A stretch of 64,000 nucleotides of DNA from Deinococcus sp. KSM4-11 (GCF_004801415.1 NZ_SSNX01000001.1:62001-126000); one strand, 5' to 3'; shown: positions 9,412-19,158, numbered from the stretch's first letter. The notes: a model not told the origin generated them from the letters alone. Numbers and translations are program-made.

Positions 9412-9427
9412 CCAAACGGGCGTTTGG
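9412..9427. promoter_or_regulatory. Palindromic operator between TetR gene and hisC
   Basis: CCAAACG-GG-CGTTTGG is a perfect 7-bp inverted repeat with a 2-bp centre, 47 bp upstream of the TetR start and 54 bp upstream of hisC. Its shape fits TetR dimers, and the AAACG/CGTTT half sites resemble those of PsrA-type fatty-acid regulators. Autoregulation is inferred. Confidence 0.65.
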
Positions 9428-9480
9428 CTTGAGCGGACGACCGGCCGGAACCCGTGTGGGCAGGTGGTAGAACAGATCCC

Positions 9481-10569
<1,089 letters not shown>

Positions 10570-10872
10570 GTGACCGACCCGTTCCAGCCCCCGCCGGGCA
10601 CGCCCCAACGCAGCACGCTGGTGCGGGACTGTACGGCGTGCGGTGCGTGCTGCGCGGCTCCGGACATCGCTGCGCTGCGCAAACCGCTGGGTGTGCCGTG
10701 CGTGCACCTGGGAGCCGACTGCCGGTGCGGCATCTACACCATGCGGCCGCAGGTCTGTCGCAACTACGCGCCGGACTGGGTCTGCAGTGAGGTCGCCCCC
10801 CTGCCGACGCTGGACGCCCGCATCCGGCGGTTTCTGGAGATCTACGGCCTACAGGACGAGCTGACCGAGTAA
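10570..10872 (+). CDS. YkgJ-family zinc/iron-chelating cysteine-cluster protein
   Basis: A 100-residue protein with the hallmark CxxCxxCC cluster (CTACGACC, residues ~20-28 after a short lead) and further cysteines in CVHLGADCRCG and QVCRNY, typical of the YkgJ/UPF0153 family that binds zinc or iron; cellular role unknown. The GTG start directly abuts the hisC stop, so it is the second cistron of that operon. Its 3' end overlaps the convergent chromate transporter gene by 24 nt. Confidence 0.8.
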   Translation: MTDPFQPPPGTPQRSTLVRDCTACGACCAAPDIAALRKPLGVPCVHLGADCRCGIYTMRPQVCRNYAPDWVCSEVAPLPTLDARIRRFLEIYGLQDELTE

Positions 10873-12009
10873 CGCGCAGCCCAGCACCACGATCCACGCT
10901 GGCAGCCGTCCCGCCGTGAGCGCCGCGTAGGCCGCGAGCGCCACGGCCAGGTCACGCGGCCCCCGCACGGCGCCCGTGAAGACCGGCGAGTACAGCGCTG
11001 CGAGCAGCAGCCCCACCACGCCCGCATTCACACCCGCCAGGGCCGCGCGCGCGGCCGGCTGGGCCGACAGCGCCGACCAGAACGGCAGGGCGCCCGCCAT
11101 CAGCAGCAGGCCCGGCAGGAACACGCCCACCGTCGCGAGCAGCGCGCCCAGTACAGGGGAGAGTGCGTGCTGGGCCGCGCCCAGGTAGGTGGCGAAGGTG
11201 AACAGCGGCCCCGGCACGGCGTTCGCCGCTCCATACCCGGCGATGAACGTCCCGTGCGTCAGGAAGCGCGGGACAAAGCCCGCCTCCAGCAGCGGCAGCA
11301 CCACGTGTCCACCCCCGAACACCAGCGCGCCCGCGCGGTACGTGGCCTCCAGCAGGGCCCAGCCGCCAGACAGCGGGGCCAGGAGGGGCAATGCGAGCAG
11401 CCCGGCTCCGCACAGTCCGATCAGGAGCAACCCGGTCATGCGGGACACCGGCACCGTGGGCAGGTGCCCTGCGGTCGCGTGAGCGGACGGCAGGAACCGC
11501 CACCCGATCAGACCGCAGGCCAGCAGGGCCAGCACCTGCCAGACCGCCCCGGGCAGCACGACCAGCAGCGCGGCCACGCCCAGGGCCAGGGCGACCCGCA
11601 CACGATCCGTGACCAGACTGCTCCACATGCCTGCCACGGCCTGCGCCACGATCGCCACCGCCGCAACCTTCAGGCCGGCCAGCGACCCGGCCGCGCCCAC
11701 ATCACCCAGGTTCCCCACGCCCACCGCGAAGGCCAGCATGAGCAGTGCGCTCGGCGCGGTGAAGCCCAACCACGCGGCCAGCGCCCCTGGCCAGCCTGCC
11801 CGCAGCAGGCCGACGGCGAAGCCCGTCTGGGAACTCGCCGGGCCGGGCAGGAACTGCGCCAGGGCCACCACATCGGCGTAGCCGGCCTCGCTCAGCCACG
11901 CGCGGCGCGTCACGACCTCCGTGCGGAAGTACCCCAGGTGGGCCACCGGCCCCCCGAAACTCGTGAGGCCCAGCCGCAGGAACACCACGAAGACTTCCAG
12001 CACGCGCAT
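10849..12009 (-). CDS. chrA: Chromate transporter (CHR family, two-domain)
   Basis: A 386-residue polytopic membrane protein with two homologous CHR halves. The first has FLRLGLTSFGGPVAHLGYFR and QFLPGPASSQTGFAVGLL; the second has YRAGALVFGGGHVVLPLLE and GPLFTFATYLGA. This is the long (LCHR) form that exports chromate by proton-driven transport. Selectivity for chromate over sulfate-like anions is by family only. TACCCT ends 7 nt before the ATG, so the message is probably leaderless. Confidence 0.88.
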   Translation of the reverse strand: MRVLEVFVVFLRLGLTSFGGPVAHLGYFRTEVVTRRAWLSEAGYADVVALAQFLPGPASSQTGFAVGLLRAGWPGALAAWLGFTAPSALLMLAFAVGVGNLGDVGAAGSLAGLKVAAVAIVAQAVAGMWSSLVTDRVRVALALGVAALLVVLPGAVWQVLALLACGLIGWRFLPSAHATAGHLPTVPVSRMTGLLLIGLCGAGLLALPLLAPLSGGWALLEATYRAGALVFGGGHVVLPLLEAGFVPRFLTHGTFIAGYGAANAVPGPLFTFATYLGAAQHALSPVLGALLATVGVFLPGLLLMAGALPFWSALSAQPAARAALAGVNAGVVGLLLAALYSPVFTGAVRGPRDLAVALAAYAALTAGRLPAWIVVLGCALLGQLVL

Positions 12010-12114
12010 GCAGGTCAGGGTAACCGCTTCCCGGTCAGCGGGGCGTCAAAAGCAGGCCGCCCCGGCGTGGGCCAGGGCGGCATGTCTGACGTTGCGTGTG
12101 CTCAGTCGGCGGCG

Positions 12115-13224
12115 TTAATCATCGGCTGCCTGACCGCCCGGCTGCGGGTGGCCGCGCCCCGGCACCTCGGGATTCTCGACGAACACGGTCGGGTCGAACT
12201 CGTCGAAGCCGATCTCCTTCTCGTACTCGCCGATCTTCAGGTGCAGACGTTTCACGTCGCCCTCGACCTGGCCGTAATCGAAGGTGTCCCAGATGGCAGT
12301 CGTGCGCGGGTTGTAGCCCTCGTAATCCGGCACCTCGCGCGTCTTGCGGATGCCTTCCTCCAGCGCCTTGCGGCTCTCCACGCCCAGGTTCCGGAACGCG
12401 ACCTGCATCACGTCCCGCTGGAAGTCGCGGGGGCCGTAGATGCCAGCGCGGTACACGGTTTCCTGGAACTGCTGCCAGTCCGGAATCAGCGTGGCGGCGG
12501 GCATCGAGAACTGCCCGATGATGGCCTTCATGGCTTCTAGCGTCTGCTGCGGATAGTAGTACAGGTACATCCGTACGCCTTCCAGGAAGAAGTTGTAGTG
12601 CGCGGCCTCGTCGACCGCGATGGTCTGCGCGACCTTGGCCAGCACGGCGTCCTGCACGCCCTGGAGCGCGGGCTTGTCGCTTTTGCCCTGCGCGATCTTC
12701 ATCATGTTCAGGTAGTTCAATTGCGTGGCCCGCTCCTGGAATACCGTGTACACGAGGTTGTGGATCGCGTCCGGGAAGGGCAGTTCCCACGTCTGGGATT
12801 TCAGGCGGTGCTTGTACTCCTCGATGTACGCGGGGCTGCGCTGGCCGCTGAACAGCAGGGCGTTCTCCCAGGCGTCGGCATGCTTCTCCTCCTCACTGCC
12901 CCAGCGCATCTGGAAGTGCGAGCGGCCGTGGCTGCGCCGCACTAGGTGGATCAGGCTGCTGGTGAAGTCCGGCGCGTACTGCTCCACGGCAAAAAAGCCC
13001 TGGATGACCGTCACGAGTTCCGGCGGCAGATCGCGGCCCATGGTTCGCCACTCGAAGGAGCGGTCGGCATTCCAGTTGCGCGTTTCCTGGCTGCGGGCGG
13101 TGTACCAGCGGTACAGACCCAGGAAACCGCGTTCGATCAGGCGGTCTTTTTCCTTGTTGCTGAGCAGCCCGGCCGGGGTGGGCGGGCGGTCGATCAAGGT
13201 GTCGGGCGGCAGGATATCGGCCAC
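12115..13224 (-). CDS. Acyl-ACP desaturase
   Basis: A 369-residue soluble di-iron desaturase (FA_desaturase_2/DesA type) that introduces a double bond into acyl-ACP. Iron-ligand motifs are EEKHAD (an E-E-X-H box) and DEAAHYNFF (D-E-X-X-H), separated by about 85 residues as in plant stearoyl-ACP desaturase. The start is GTG at 13224, chosen because GAGGAGGT lies 6 nt upstream; a farther in-frame GTG/ATG would place that ribosome-binding site inside the gene. It probably tunes membrane unsaturation. Confidence 0.86.
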   Translation of the reverse strand: MADILPPDTLIDRPPTPAGLLSNKEKDRLIERGFLGLYRWYTARSQETRNWNADRSFEWRTMGRDLPPELVTVIQGFFAVEQYAPDFTSSLIHLVRRSHGRSHFQMRWGSEEEKHADAWENALLFSGQRSPAYIEEYKHRLKSQTWELPFPDAIHNLVYTVFQERATQLNYLNMMKIAQGKSDKPALQGVQDAVLAKVAQTIAVDEAAHYNFFLEGVRMYLYYYPQQTLEAMKAIIGQFSMPAATLIPDWQQFQETVYRAGIYGPRDFQRDVMQVAFRNLGVESRKALEEGIRKTREVPDYEGYNPRTTAIWDTFDYGQVEGDVKRLHLKIGEYEKEIGFDEFDPTVFVENPEVPGRGHPQPGGQAADD

Positions 13225-13430
13225 GGGGGTACCTCCTCGGGAACCGTCCGGGACAACGACACGGGTGGACGGTACCACTCCACCCTACTCGCCCGGCCCC
13301 AGGGCAGCCGTGTTCGGGAACGCGGTTCAACTTGCCGTTTCCTCACCATTCCGGCTCCGATACTCATGAAAGTGGTTCGGACATCATGTGCGCTCTGGGA
13401 ACTGCGGCTGGCACATTATCGTGAAAATCG

Positions 13431-14351
13431 ATGAAACCCCTTGTCGGTATGATGGTCGGCTTAACACTCCTCCTCACCGCGTGCCCAGCGACCCCACTGC
13501 CAGCACCGGCGAACACGCTCGACGTGATTCTGGGCGGCGTGGTCAGTGCGCCAGTCGTCATCTCCGATGCCTTAACTGATGCCGTGCTGTTCGACGGCAC
13601 CATTGAGAACAGCAGAACATTCGGCAATTTCAAGGCCGGTACTGTCGTGCGCGTCGATGGGCGTCCGGTTACGGGATACGACGCGCCGGCCGTGCACTAC
13701 GTCAACGTCACGGCAAAGTCGACGGTGACACTCACCTACAAGCAAAGTGCGTCGCCATCACCTCTTCCACACATTCCCACTGGGAATGTCCGGGGCACCG
13801 TGCGGCTCGCGCTCGGGACGCCGCCTGTCGGAGCTGACAGTGATGCCATCGGTAAGACCATCTTCTATGGCTACAGCACGCGCGGGGGATACGAAGTGTC
13901 TATCGGGAGCGTGGACAGCCAGCTGAAATTTGACATGATTCTCAGTGAAGACCCAGCGATTGCCTCGGACTCCATGGGCACCGTCGTCGACTCCATGACC
14001 AGGGGCTGCACGATAACAGTACGCACCATCAGTGATCCAGCGGCCAGGATCAGCCCGCTGGGCAACGGAAACGATGGCTCGTTCTCGCTCTACTCCTCAA
14101 ACCCAACCATTGAGCTTCCCCTACATGCCGTCGTGAGCGAGACGAACCGTACCCCGGTCGAACTGGTCTACGCGGATCGGCCCGTGACCACGACTCTGGC
14201 CGCACAATGCGGCACTGGGGCCTTGAACCTCGACCTGCGACTGAACCAGGGGTGGAATGTCGTGGAACATGCAGCCGGTCAGGGCGTGGGCGGACAGGTG
14301 AACCTGAAATCATCGGCGGTCTCACCACTCGACCTGCTCCTGACCCCCTGA
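13431..14351 (+). CDS. Predicted lipoprotein, unknown function
   Basis: A 306-residue exported protein. The signal peptide ends in the lipobox LLTAC (Cys at residue 18), so it should be lipidated by Lgt. The rest is beta-rich with Thr/Ser/Val repeats and has two further cysteines (in TRGCTITV and AAQCGTG) that could form a disulphide. No family recognised. Local base composition is visibly more AT-rich than its neighbours and codon use is less extreme, which may indicate acquisition. TATCGT lies 8 nt before the ATG. Confidence 0.72.
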   Translation: MKPLVGMMVGLTLLLTACPATPLPAPANTLDVILGGVVSAPVVISDALTDAVLFDGTIENSRTFGNFKAGTVVRVDGRPVTGYDAPAVHYVNVTAKSTVTLTYKQSASPSPLPHIPTGNVRGTVRLALGTPPVGADSDAIGKTIFYGYSTRGGYEVSIGSVDSQLKFDMILSEDPAIASDSMGTVVDSMTRGCTITVRTISDPAARISPLGNGNDGSFSLYSSNPTIELPLHAVVSETNRTPVELVYADRPVTTTLAAQCGTGALNLDLRLNQGWNVVEHAAGQGVGGQVNLKSSAVSPLDLLLTP

Positions 14352-14443
14352 CAAGATCTTGACTGCCTCTGCGGTGCGTCGTCACGGATGACGCGGCCTC
14401 GAACTCACCATCGGGTCAGGCTGGGGGCCGCTACACTTCCCGC

Positions 14444-14914
14444 ATGACGTCTGCCTCCCCGAACCTCGTCGGCCAACTGGCCCCGGATTTCACCCTGCCT
14501 GCCTCCACGGGGCAGACGGTCACGCTCAGCTCGTACCGTGGGCATCAGCACGTGGTGCTGGTGTTCTACCCCCTGGACTTCAGTCCCGTGTGCAGCATGC
14601 AGCTGCCCGAGTATTCCGGCCGTCAGGATGACTTCGCGGACGCCGGGGCGGTCGTGCTGGGCATCAACCGGGATTCCGTGCACGCGCACAAGGCCTGGGC
14701 GGCCGAGTACGGCATCGAGGTGCCCCTGCTGGCCGACATGAAACTGGACGTGGCCCGCGAGTATGGCGTGGCCATCGACGACCGCGCCATCAGCGGCCGG
14801 GCGGTGTTCCTGATCGACCGCACCGGGGTGGTGCGCTACCAGCATGTCGAGGAGAAGACCGGCGATTACACCGTGCGGCCCGAGGCCGTGCTCGCCAAGA
14901 TCCGCGAGCTGTAA
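14444..14914 (+). CDS. 1-Cys peroxiredoxin (AhpC/TSA family)
   Basis: A 156-residue thioredoxin-fold peroxidase that reduces peroxides. The peroxidatic Cys is in FYPLDFSPVCSMQ; it is the only cysteine in the protein, so no resolving Cys is supplied in cis, as in AhpE-like 1-Cys enzymes. The proximal bacillithiol gene bshB1 (15862-16581) makes bacillithiol a possible external reductant (inference). TACACT ends 6 nt before the ATG, indicating a leaderless transcript. The ParA gene follows after 5 nt. Confidence 0.88.
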   Translation: MTSASPNLVGQLAPDFTLPASTGQTVTLSSYRGHQHVVLVFYPLDFSPVCSMQLPEYSGRQDDFADAGAVVLGINRDSVHAHKAWAAEYGIEVPLLADMKLDVAREYGVAIDDRAISGRAVFLIDRTGVVRYQHVEEKTGDYTVRPEAVLAKIREL

Positions 14915-14919
14915 GGCGC

Positions 14920-15858
14920 GTGCCGGAAGTCCTCAGTTTCATCAACCTCAAGGGCGGCGTCGCCAAGACCACCACCGCCGTGCAACTGGCCGACACGCTG
15001 GCGTTCATGAAACAGAAACGCGTGCTGGTCATCGACCTCGATCCGCAGACGAACGCGACCCTGGCCCTGATCGGTGAGGAACGCTGGGGAGAGGCCGACG
15101 AGGCCGGGCAGACCCTCGCGCACCTGTTCCTGGATCAGGTGAACGGCACGCACGGCTTCGACGTGACCCGCGCCATCGTGAAGGGGGCCAGCAACCTGAA
15201 CAAGGTGCCCGCCAGCGTCATCGATCAGCTGCCCGCAGACTCCCGCTACGGACGCGTGGACGTGCTGCCCAGCTCCATCCGCCTGATCGACGTGCAAGAC
15301 CGCATGCAGGACATCGCCGCGCGTTCGTTCTACGCCGTGAATCCCATGGAGGTCGTGCGGAAGTTCATCGCCCCCAGTTTCGACGCATACGACTATGTAC
15401 TGCTCGACTGCCCGCCCAATCTGGGCTTCATCACGCAGAACGGCCTGGAGGTCAGCGACCACTACGTGATTCCCACCATTCCCGACCGGCTGAGCACCTA
15501 CGGCATTCCGCAGATCGCCACGCGCATCGGCGACATCCGCCGCGCCCGCGACCTGAAGCTCCGCTGTCTGGGCGTGGTGATCACCAAGTACCAGTCGACC
15601 AGCACCCAGCACCGTCAGGGCCTGGAGCGCCTGGAAACCGACCTGGAGCGCGCATTTTCCGGAACTGGCGAGCGCACCCCGCCCATCCTGAACACCATCC
15701 TCCCGCAGACGAACGCCAGCGCCGAGGCCATGAGCTTCGACCGCCGCACCAGCACCTACCGCGACAAGTACGGCAGCACCCAGGTCGGCGGTCAGGCCGC
15801 GTACAAGTACGGTCTCGACCTGGCCGACGAACTCGACGATCTCCTCGCGCTCCGCTGA
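14920..15858 (+). CDS. ParA-family ATPase (orphan)
   Basis: A 312-residue ParA/Soj-type ATPase. The deviant Walker A is KGGVAKTTTA at residues ~11-20, followed by VIDLDPQTNAT and the switch segment YVLLDCPPNLGF. ParA proteins position chromosomes, plasmids or other cargo on the nucleoid with a ParB-like partner. There is no parB or parS-like cluster here: the next gene is convergent and unrelated, and the previous one is a peroxiredoxin. The start is a GTG 5 nt after that gene, so they are probably cotranscribed. Cargo unknown. Confidence 0.83.
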   Translation: MPEVLSFINLKGGVAKTTTAVQLADTLAFMKQKRVLVIDLDPQTNATLALIGEERWGEADEAGQTLAHLFLDQVNGTHGFDVTRAIVKGASNLNKVPASVIDQLPADSRYGRVDVLPSSIRLIDVQDRMQDIAARSFYAVNPMEVVRKFIAPSFDAYDYVLLDCPPNLGFITQNGLEVSDHYVIPTIPDRLSTYGIPQIATRIGDIRRARDLKLRCLGVVITKYQSTSTQHRQGLERLETDLERAFSGTGERTPPILNTILPQTNASAEAMSFDRRTSTYRDKYGSTQVGGQAAYKYGLDLADELDDLLALR

Positions 15859-15861
15859 GGC

Positions 15862-16581
15862 CTACAGCGCGGCCGGATCGACCAGTAGGGCGTTCTCCAC
15901 CTCGAAGGCCTCGGCGTAACGAACGCGGCCCAGGGTGCCCCAGTAACTCTGCCGTGCCCGGCGGCGCTCCACGATCTCCGGCGTGACCGTCTCCGATATG
16001 GCCGCCCCGGCGAACTGGCTCTCGTGGGCCAGGATGGCCGCCGCCCACACTTCCTGCACGCCCTCCACATCGACCAGCAGGGTCGGTGTGATGTCCGCGT
16101 TGCCCTGGTACATCAGCACGCGCGACACCCGGTGCGGGTCGCCGCCCACGTAGGCCTTCTGAAGCTGGGCCAGATGCACCGCGCGCTTGCTGAGGTGATA
16201 CGCGCCGAAATGATCCGGGTGCCGATCCTTGAAATGCGGCACGACCAGCACTTTCGGGCGCACCGCACGCAGCGTCGCCGCCAGCCGGTGCGCCGCCTTG
16301 GCCGTGTCCACGATCTCGCCGTCCACCAGGCCCAGTTGCCCACGCCACGCCAGACCCATGATTTGTGCCGCCCGCGCGCACTCCTGCACACGCACGTCCG
16401 GCGTGCCCTGCGTTCCCTTCTCGCCGCGCGACAGCTCCAGGATGCCGACTTTCCGGCCCGACTGCGCCAGCCGGATCAGGGTGCCGCCCGCCCCGATCTC
16501 CGCATCGTCCGGATGGGGCGCCAGACACAACCAGTCCAGCGGCTGAACCTCACCATGCACCGTCTCGAACGCCGAATTCAT
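15862..16581 (-). CDS. bshB1: Bacillithiol biosynthesis deacetylase BshB1
   Basis: A 239-residue LmbE/PIG-L zinc deacetylase. The zinc motifs PHPDD (with LAPHPDDAEIGAGG) and HPDH (FKDRHPDHFGAYHL) are intact. BshB1 removes the acetyl group from GlcNAc-malate to form GlcN-malate in bacillithiol synthesis, a thiol known in Deinococcus and Firmicutes. The ATG at 16581 is preferred over one 27 nt upstream because TATCCT ends 6 nt before it (leaderless pattern). Other bsh genes are not in the window. Confidence 0.85.
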   Translation of the reverse strand: MNSAFETVHGEVQPLDWLCLAPHPDDAEIGAGGTLIRLAQSGRKVGILELSRGEKGTQGTPDVRVQECARAAQIMGLAWRGQLGLVDGEIVDTAKAAHRLAATLRAVRPKVLVVPHFKDRHPDHFGAYHLSKRAVHLAQLQKAYVGGDPHRVSRVLMYQGNADITPTLLVDVEGVQEVWAAAILAHESQFAGAAISETVTPEIVERRRARQSYWGTLGRVRYAEAFEVENALLVDPAAL

Positions 16582-16629
16582 TCGGCCAGGATAGGGCCTG
16601 AACGTCACCCTCCCTCCGCATGGCGCCGC

Positions 16630-16658
16630 TTGACACCCCCCGCCCGCATTCCTATACT
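16630..16658 (+). promoter_or_regulatory. Consensus sigma-70 promoter of tRNA-Thr
   Basis: TTGACA (16630-16635) and TATACT (16653-16658) are separated by exactly 17 bp and lie 24 nt upstream of the mature tRNA 5' end. This is the best-matching housekeeping promoter I see in the window. Confidence 0.85.
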
Positions 16659-16681
16659 CTCTGAGCTTCCGTGCGAAGTGG

Positions 16682-16756
16682 GCCAGTGTAGCTCAGTGGT
16701 AGAGCAGCTGATTCGTAATCAGCAGGTCGTCGGTTCAAGTCCGACCCCTGGCTCCA
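16682..16756 (+). tRNA. tRNA-Thr (anticodon CGT)
   Basis: A 75-nt cloverleaf with encoded CCA. D arm GCTC/GAGC, anticodon stem GCTGA/TCAGC with loop TTCGTAA (anticodon CGT, reading ACG), T arm GTCGG-TTCAAGT-CCGAC. The acceptor stem is GCCAGTG against CCCTGGC, which leaves a T-C mismatch at the sixth pair. The D loop is one base shorter than in many tRNA-Thr genes. It has its own promoter and terminator and is a single-gene unit. Confidence 0.95.
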
Positions 16757-16762
16757 ACAGAA

Positions 16763-16792
16763 AACCCCGCGCTGAGCGGGGTTGTTTTGTTT
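16763..16792 (+). terminator. Rho-independent terminator of tRNA-Thr
   Basis: An 8-bp stem, AACCCCGC and GCGGGGTT, with a 5-nt loop (GCTGA) followed by GTTTTGTTT, 7 nt downstream of the tRNA CCA end. Confidence 0.9.
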
Positions 16793-16890
16793 CTGGGCCG
16801 GCTGCCGGAGTGAATCCTGCCAGGGTCGGGATACGACCGCAAGGGCCAAGAGGGGACGAACCGCCTTGCGGCGGCGGGTAGGCTGAGCGC

Positions 16891-17256
16891 ATGAACCCCC
16901 AGAGGATCACGCACGTGCATCACCAACTGCGCCGGCCCCGTCCGTTCGTGGATCTGGCGGGATTCTTTCTGTTCTTCGGCATCTCCGGGGTGGATCAGGG
17001 CAGGGAAGCGAGGCTGCAGCGGCGCTTCGAGCAGGAGACCTTTCCACACCGGGTCACGGCGCGGCTGTCGCCTTCGCCGGGTCAGGGCCGCTACCGGCTG
17101 GAGGGGATGCCAGAGGAGGTGGCCCGGCGACCGTGGGTGGTGAACCATCCGGGACAGGCCGTGACGACCCTCAGCGATGACGGCTGGGCAGCCTTCCAGG
17201 CCTGGCAACGTGGCGGGGCGCGTGAGGTGCGGGCGGTGCCGATCGCGGAGTCCTGA
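16891..17256 (+). CDS. Hypothetical protein
   Basis: A 121-residue basic soluble protein (MNPQRITHVHHQLRRPRPF) with no domain that I recognise and no signal peptide. TAGGCT ends exactly 6 nt before the ATG, the leaderless promoter pattern shared by about twenty surrounding genes, which is the main reason for accepting it. Downstream to rpoZ (17257-17486) I see no further coding sequence. Confidence 0.55.
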   Translation: MNPQRITHVHHQLRRPRPFVDLAGFFLFFGISGVDQGREARLQRRFEQETFPHRVTARLSPSPGQGRYRLEGMPEEVARRPWVVNHPGQAVTTLSDDGWAAFQAWQRGGAREVRAVPIAES

Positions 17257-17486
17257 CGGCAGTCCTGCGTCGGGCCGCGCCCCGTCCTTCACCTGGAGTG
17301 GTTCCTGCCTCATGGGATCGCCTGTCCTGCGCGTGCCGGGCCAGACCGCCCACACACGGCCCTCCGGCTGCGCTACCGTGATGTCATTTGCCCACACTGT
17401 GGATCAGGGCTGGCCGTGCCCGGCCGTGGTGGAGTACAGTGGGGGGCTGACGGTGCGGCCCCGCGCCGCGCCAGGGAGGAACGAGG

Positions 17487-17786
17487 ATGGCGGAACGAGA
17501 CATTGACAAGCTGCTGGCCATGACGGACAGCAAGTACCGGCTGAGCGTGGTGACGGCCAAACGTGCCCTGCAACTGCGGAGCGGCGCTCCCAGCGTGCTG
17601 CCCACCGAGCAGCGCGTGCGCACCCGCAACCTGGTCACGCAGGCCATGCGTGAACTAGCGACCGGGAAACTCACGGTGGGCACGGATCTGATGGACGAGA
17701 GCCGCTTCCATCAGGACTATGTGCGGCAGCGGCAGGCGCAGCTCCAGGCGCAGCTGAACGCCGAACGCGAACGCGAACGCGACTGA
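17487..17786 (+). CDS. rpoZ: DNA-directed RNA polymerase omega subunit
   Basis: A 99-residue RpoZ. Omega wraps the beta' C terminus and helps core polymerase assembly. The conserved N-terminal part is IDKLLAMTDSKYRLSVVTAKRALQL, followed by a region matching the longer Deinococcus-Thermus omega. The C terminus is a charged helix ending ERERERD, encoded by a tandem ACGCGA repeat. Ribosome-binding site GGGAGGAACGAGG before the ATG. A hairpin terminator follows. Confidence 0.9.
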   Translation: MAERDIDKLLAMTDSKYRLSVVTAKRALQLRSGAPSVLPTEQRVRTRNLVTQAMRELATGKLTVGTDLMDESRFHQDYVRQRQAQLQAQLNAERERERD

Positions 17787-17799
17787 GCCGTGAACTGTG

Positions 17800-17828
17800 G
17801 GCGGGCCGGATGAGATGTCCGGCCCGCC
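17800..17828 (+). terminator. Hairpin terminator after rpoZ
   Basis: A perfect 10-bp stem, GGCGGGCCGG with its complement, loop of 9 nt, followed by GCGTTTCT. Its position rules out long upstream extensions of the next gene. Confidence 0.75.
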
Positions 17829-17865
17829 GCGTTTCTGGGAGGGCAGGGCGGGACTATGGTGGGGC

Positions 17866-19158
17866 ATGCTGACTGCCTTTGCCGTGCTGCTGTGCTTCAC
17901 GGCCCTTCTCGCGTACCTGAACGAGCGTTTTCTGCACTTTCCCACCACGGTCGGCGTGACCCTGGCGGGCGCGCTGTCCAGCATTCTCCTGATCGTGCTG
18001 GACACGCAGGGTGTGGTTCCGGGCGTCCGGAGCTGGGCGGCCGGACTGCTGAACACCCTGAACTTCACCAATTTCGTGCTGAACGGCATCCTGAGCCTGC
18101 TGCTGTTCGCCGGATCGCTCAGCCTGGACGCCGGACAGATGCTCCGGCAGCGGGGCAGCATCCTATTGCTGGCGTTCTTCAGCACCGTGATCAGCACCTT
18201 CCTGATCGGTGTCGCCGCGTACGGCGTGTTCCAGCTGCTGGGCCTGACCGTGCCCCCGGTGTGGGCGCTGCTCTTCGGCGCGCTGATCAGCCCCACCGAT
18301 CCGGTGGCCGTGCTCGACCTGCTGGGGCGGGCGCGGGTGCCCGCGAGAATCAAGATCCTGATCGCGGGCGAGAGCCTGTTCAACGATGGCGTGGGCGTCG
18401 TGATCTTCCTGGTGATCGCTGCCGTGGCCGGCATCGGGCCGCACGGCACGTCCATGGACGTGAATGCCATGACGGTTCTGACCCTGTTCGCGCGTGAGGC
18501 ACTGGGCGGCGTGCTGTTCGGCGCGGCGCTCGGTTACGGCGGCTTCCTGATGCTGCGCTCGATCGCTCAGCCGGCGGTCGAAGTGCTGATCACCCTGGCC
18601 CTGGTGCTCGGCGGGTACGTGGCCGCCGCCGCACTGGGCATGAGCGGCCCCCTGGCCATGGTCGTGGCGGGCCTGGTGCTGTCCGCGACCAAGCACCTCG
18701 CATTCGACGGGGCCACGCGGCAGCACGTCGAGACCTTCTGGGAGACCATCGATCAGGTGCTGAACATCATCCTATTCTCGTTCATCGGGTTGGATGTGCT
18801 GCTCACGCGGCCGAGCATGGCGCAGGTGGTGGCCAGCGTGATTCTGATCGGCGTGGCTCTTGCTGCGCGGTATATCAGCGTGGCCCTCCCCTTCACCCTG
18901 GTTCGGGCGCGGGAGGGCTACGGGGCATACACGGTGAGGCTGCTCACCTGGGGGGGGCTGCGCGGCGGTATCGCCATCAGCCTCGCGCTGGGCCTGCCCG
19001 ACAGCCCGTACCGGCCGCCGCTGCTGACCGCCACCTACGCCATAGTGCTGTTCACCATCGCCGTGCAGGGCCTGACTATCATGCCGCTGGTGCACCGCGC
19101 GGTCGCCGCGAGCGGTACAGAAAGTTCAGAGCAGAGGGCAGGGGGCGCCCCTCTCTAG
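17866..19158 (+). CDS. CPA1-family Na+/H+ antiporter (NhaP type)
   Basis: A 430-residue polytopic membrane protein with about 12 helices. The ion-binding segment is GALISPTDPVAVLDLLGRARVP followed by GESLFNDGVGVVIFL, and TWGGLRGGIAISLALGLP is the conserved later helix, all typical of CPA1 Na+(K+)/H+ exchangers. The ATG at 17866 starts right at the first membrane helix with GGTGGGG upstream; a longer frame would overlap the rpoZ terminator. It ends with a short polar tail. Confidence 0.87.
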   Translation: MLTAFAVLLCFTALLAYLNERFLHFPTTVGVTLAGALSSILLIVLDTQGVVPGVRSWAAGLLNTLNFTNFVLNGILSLLLFAGSLSLDAGQMLRQRGSILLLAFFSTVISTFLIGVAAYGVFQLLGLTVPPVWALLFGALISPTDPVAVLDLLGRARVPARIKILIAGESLFNDGVGVVIFLVIAAVAGIGPHGTSMDVNAMTVLTLFAREALGGVLFGAALGYGGFLMLRSIAQPAVEVLITLALVLGGYVAAAALGMSGPLAMVVAGLVLSATKHLAFDGATRQHVETFWETIDQVLNIILFSFIGLDVLLTRPSMAQVVASVILIGVALAARYISVALPFTLVRAREGYGAYTVRLLTWGGLRGGIAISLALGLPDSPYRPPLLTATYAIVLFTIAVQGLTIMPLVHRAVAASGTESSEQRAGGAPL

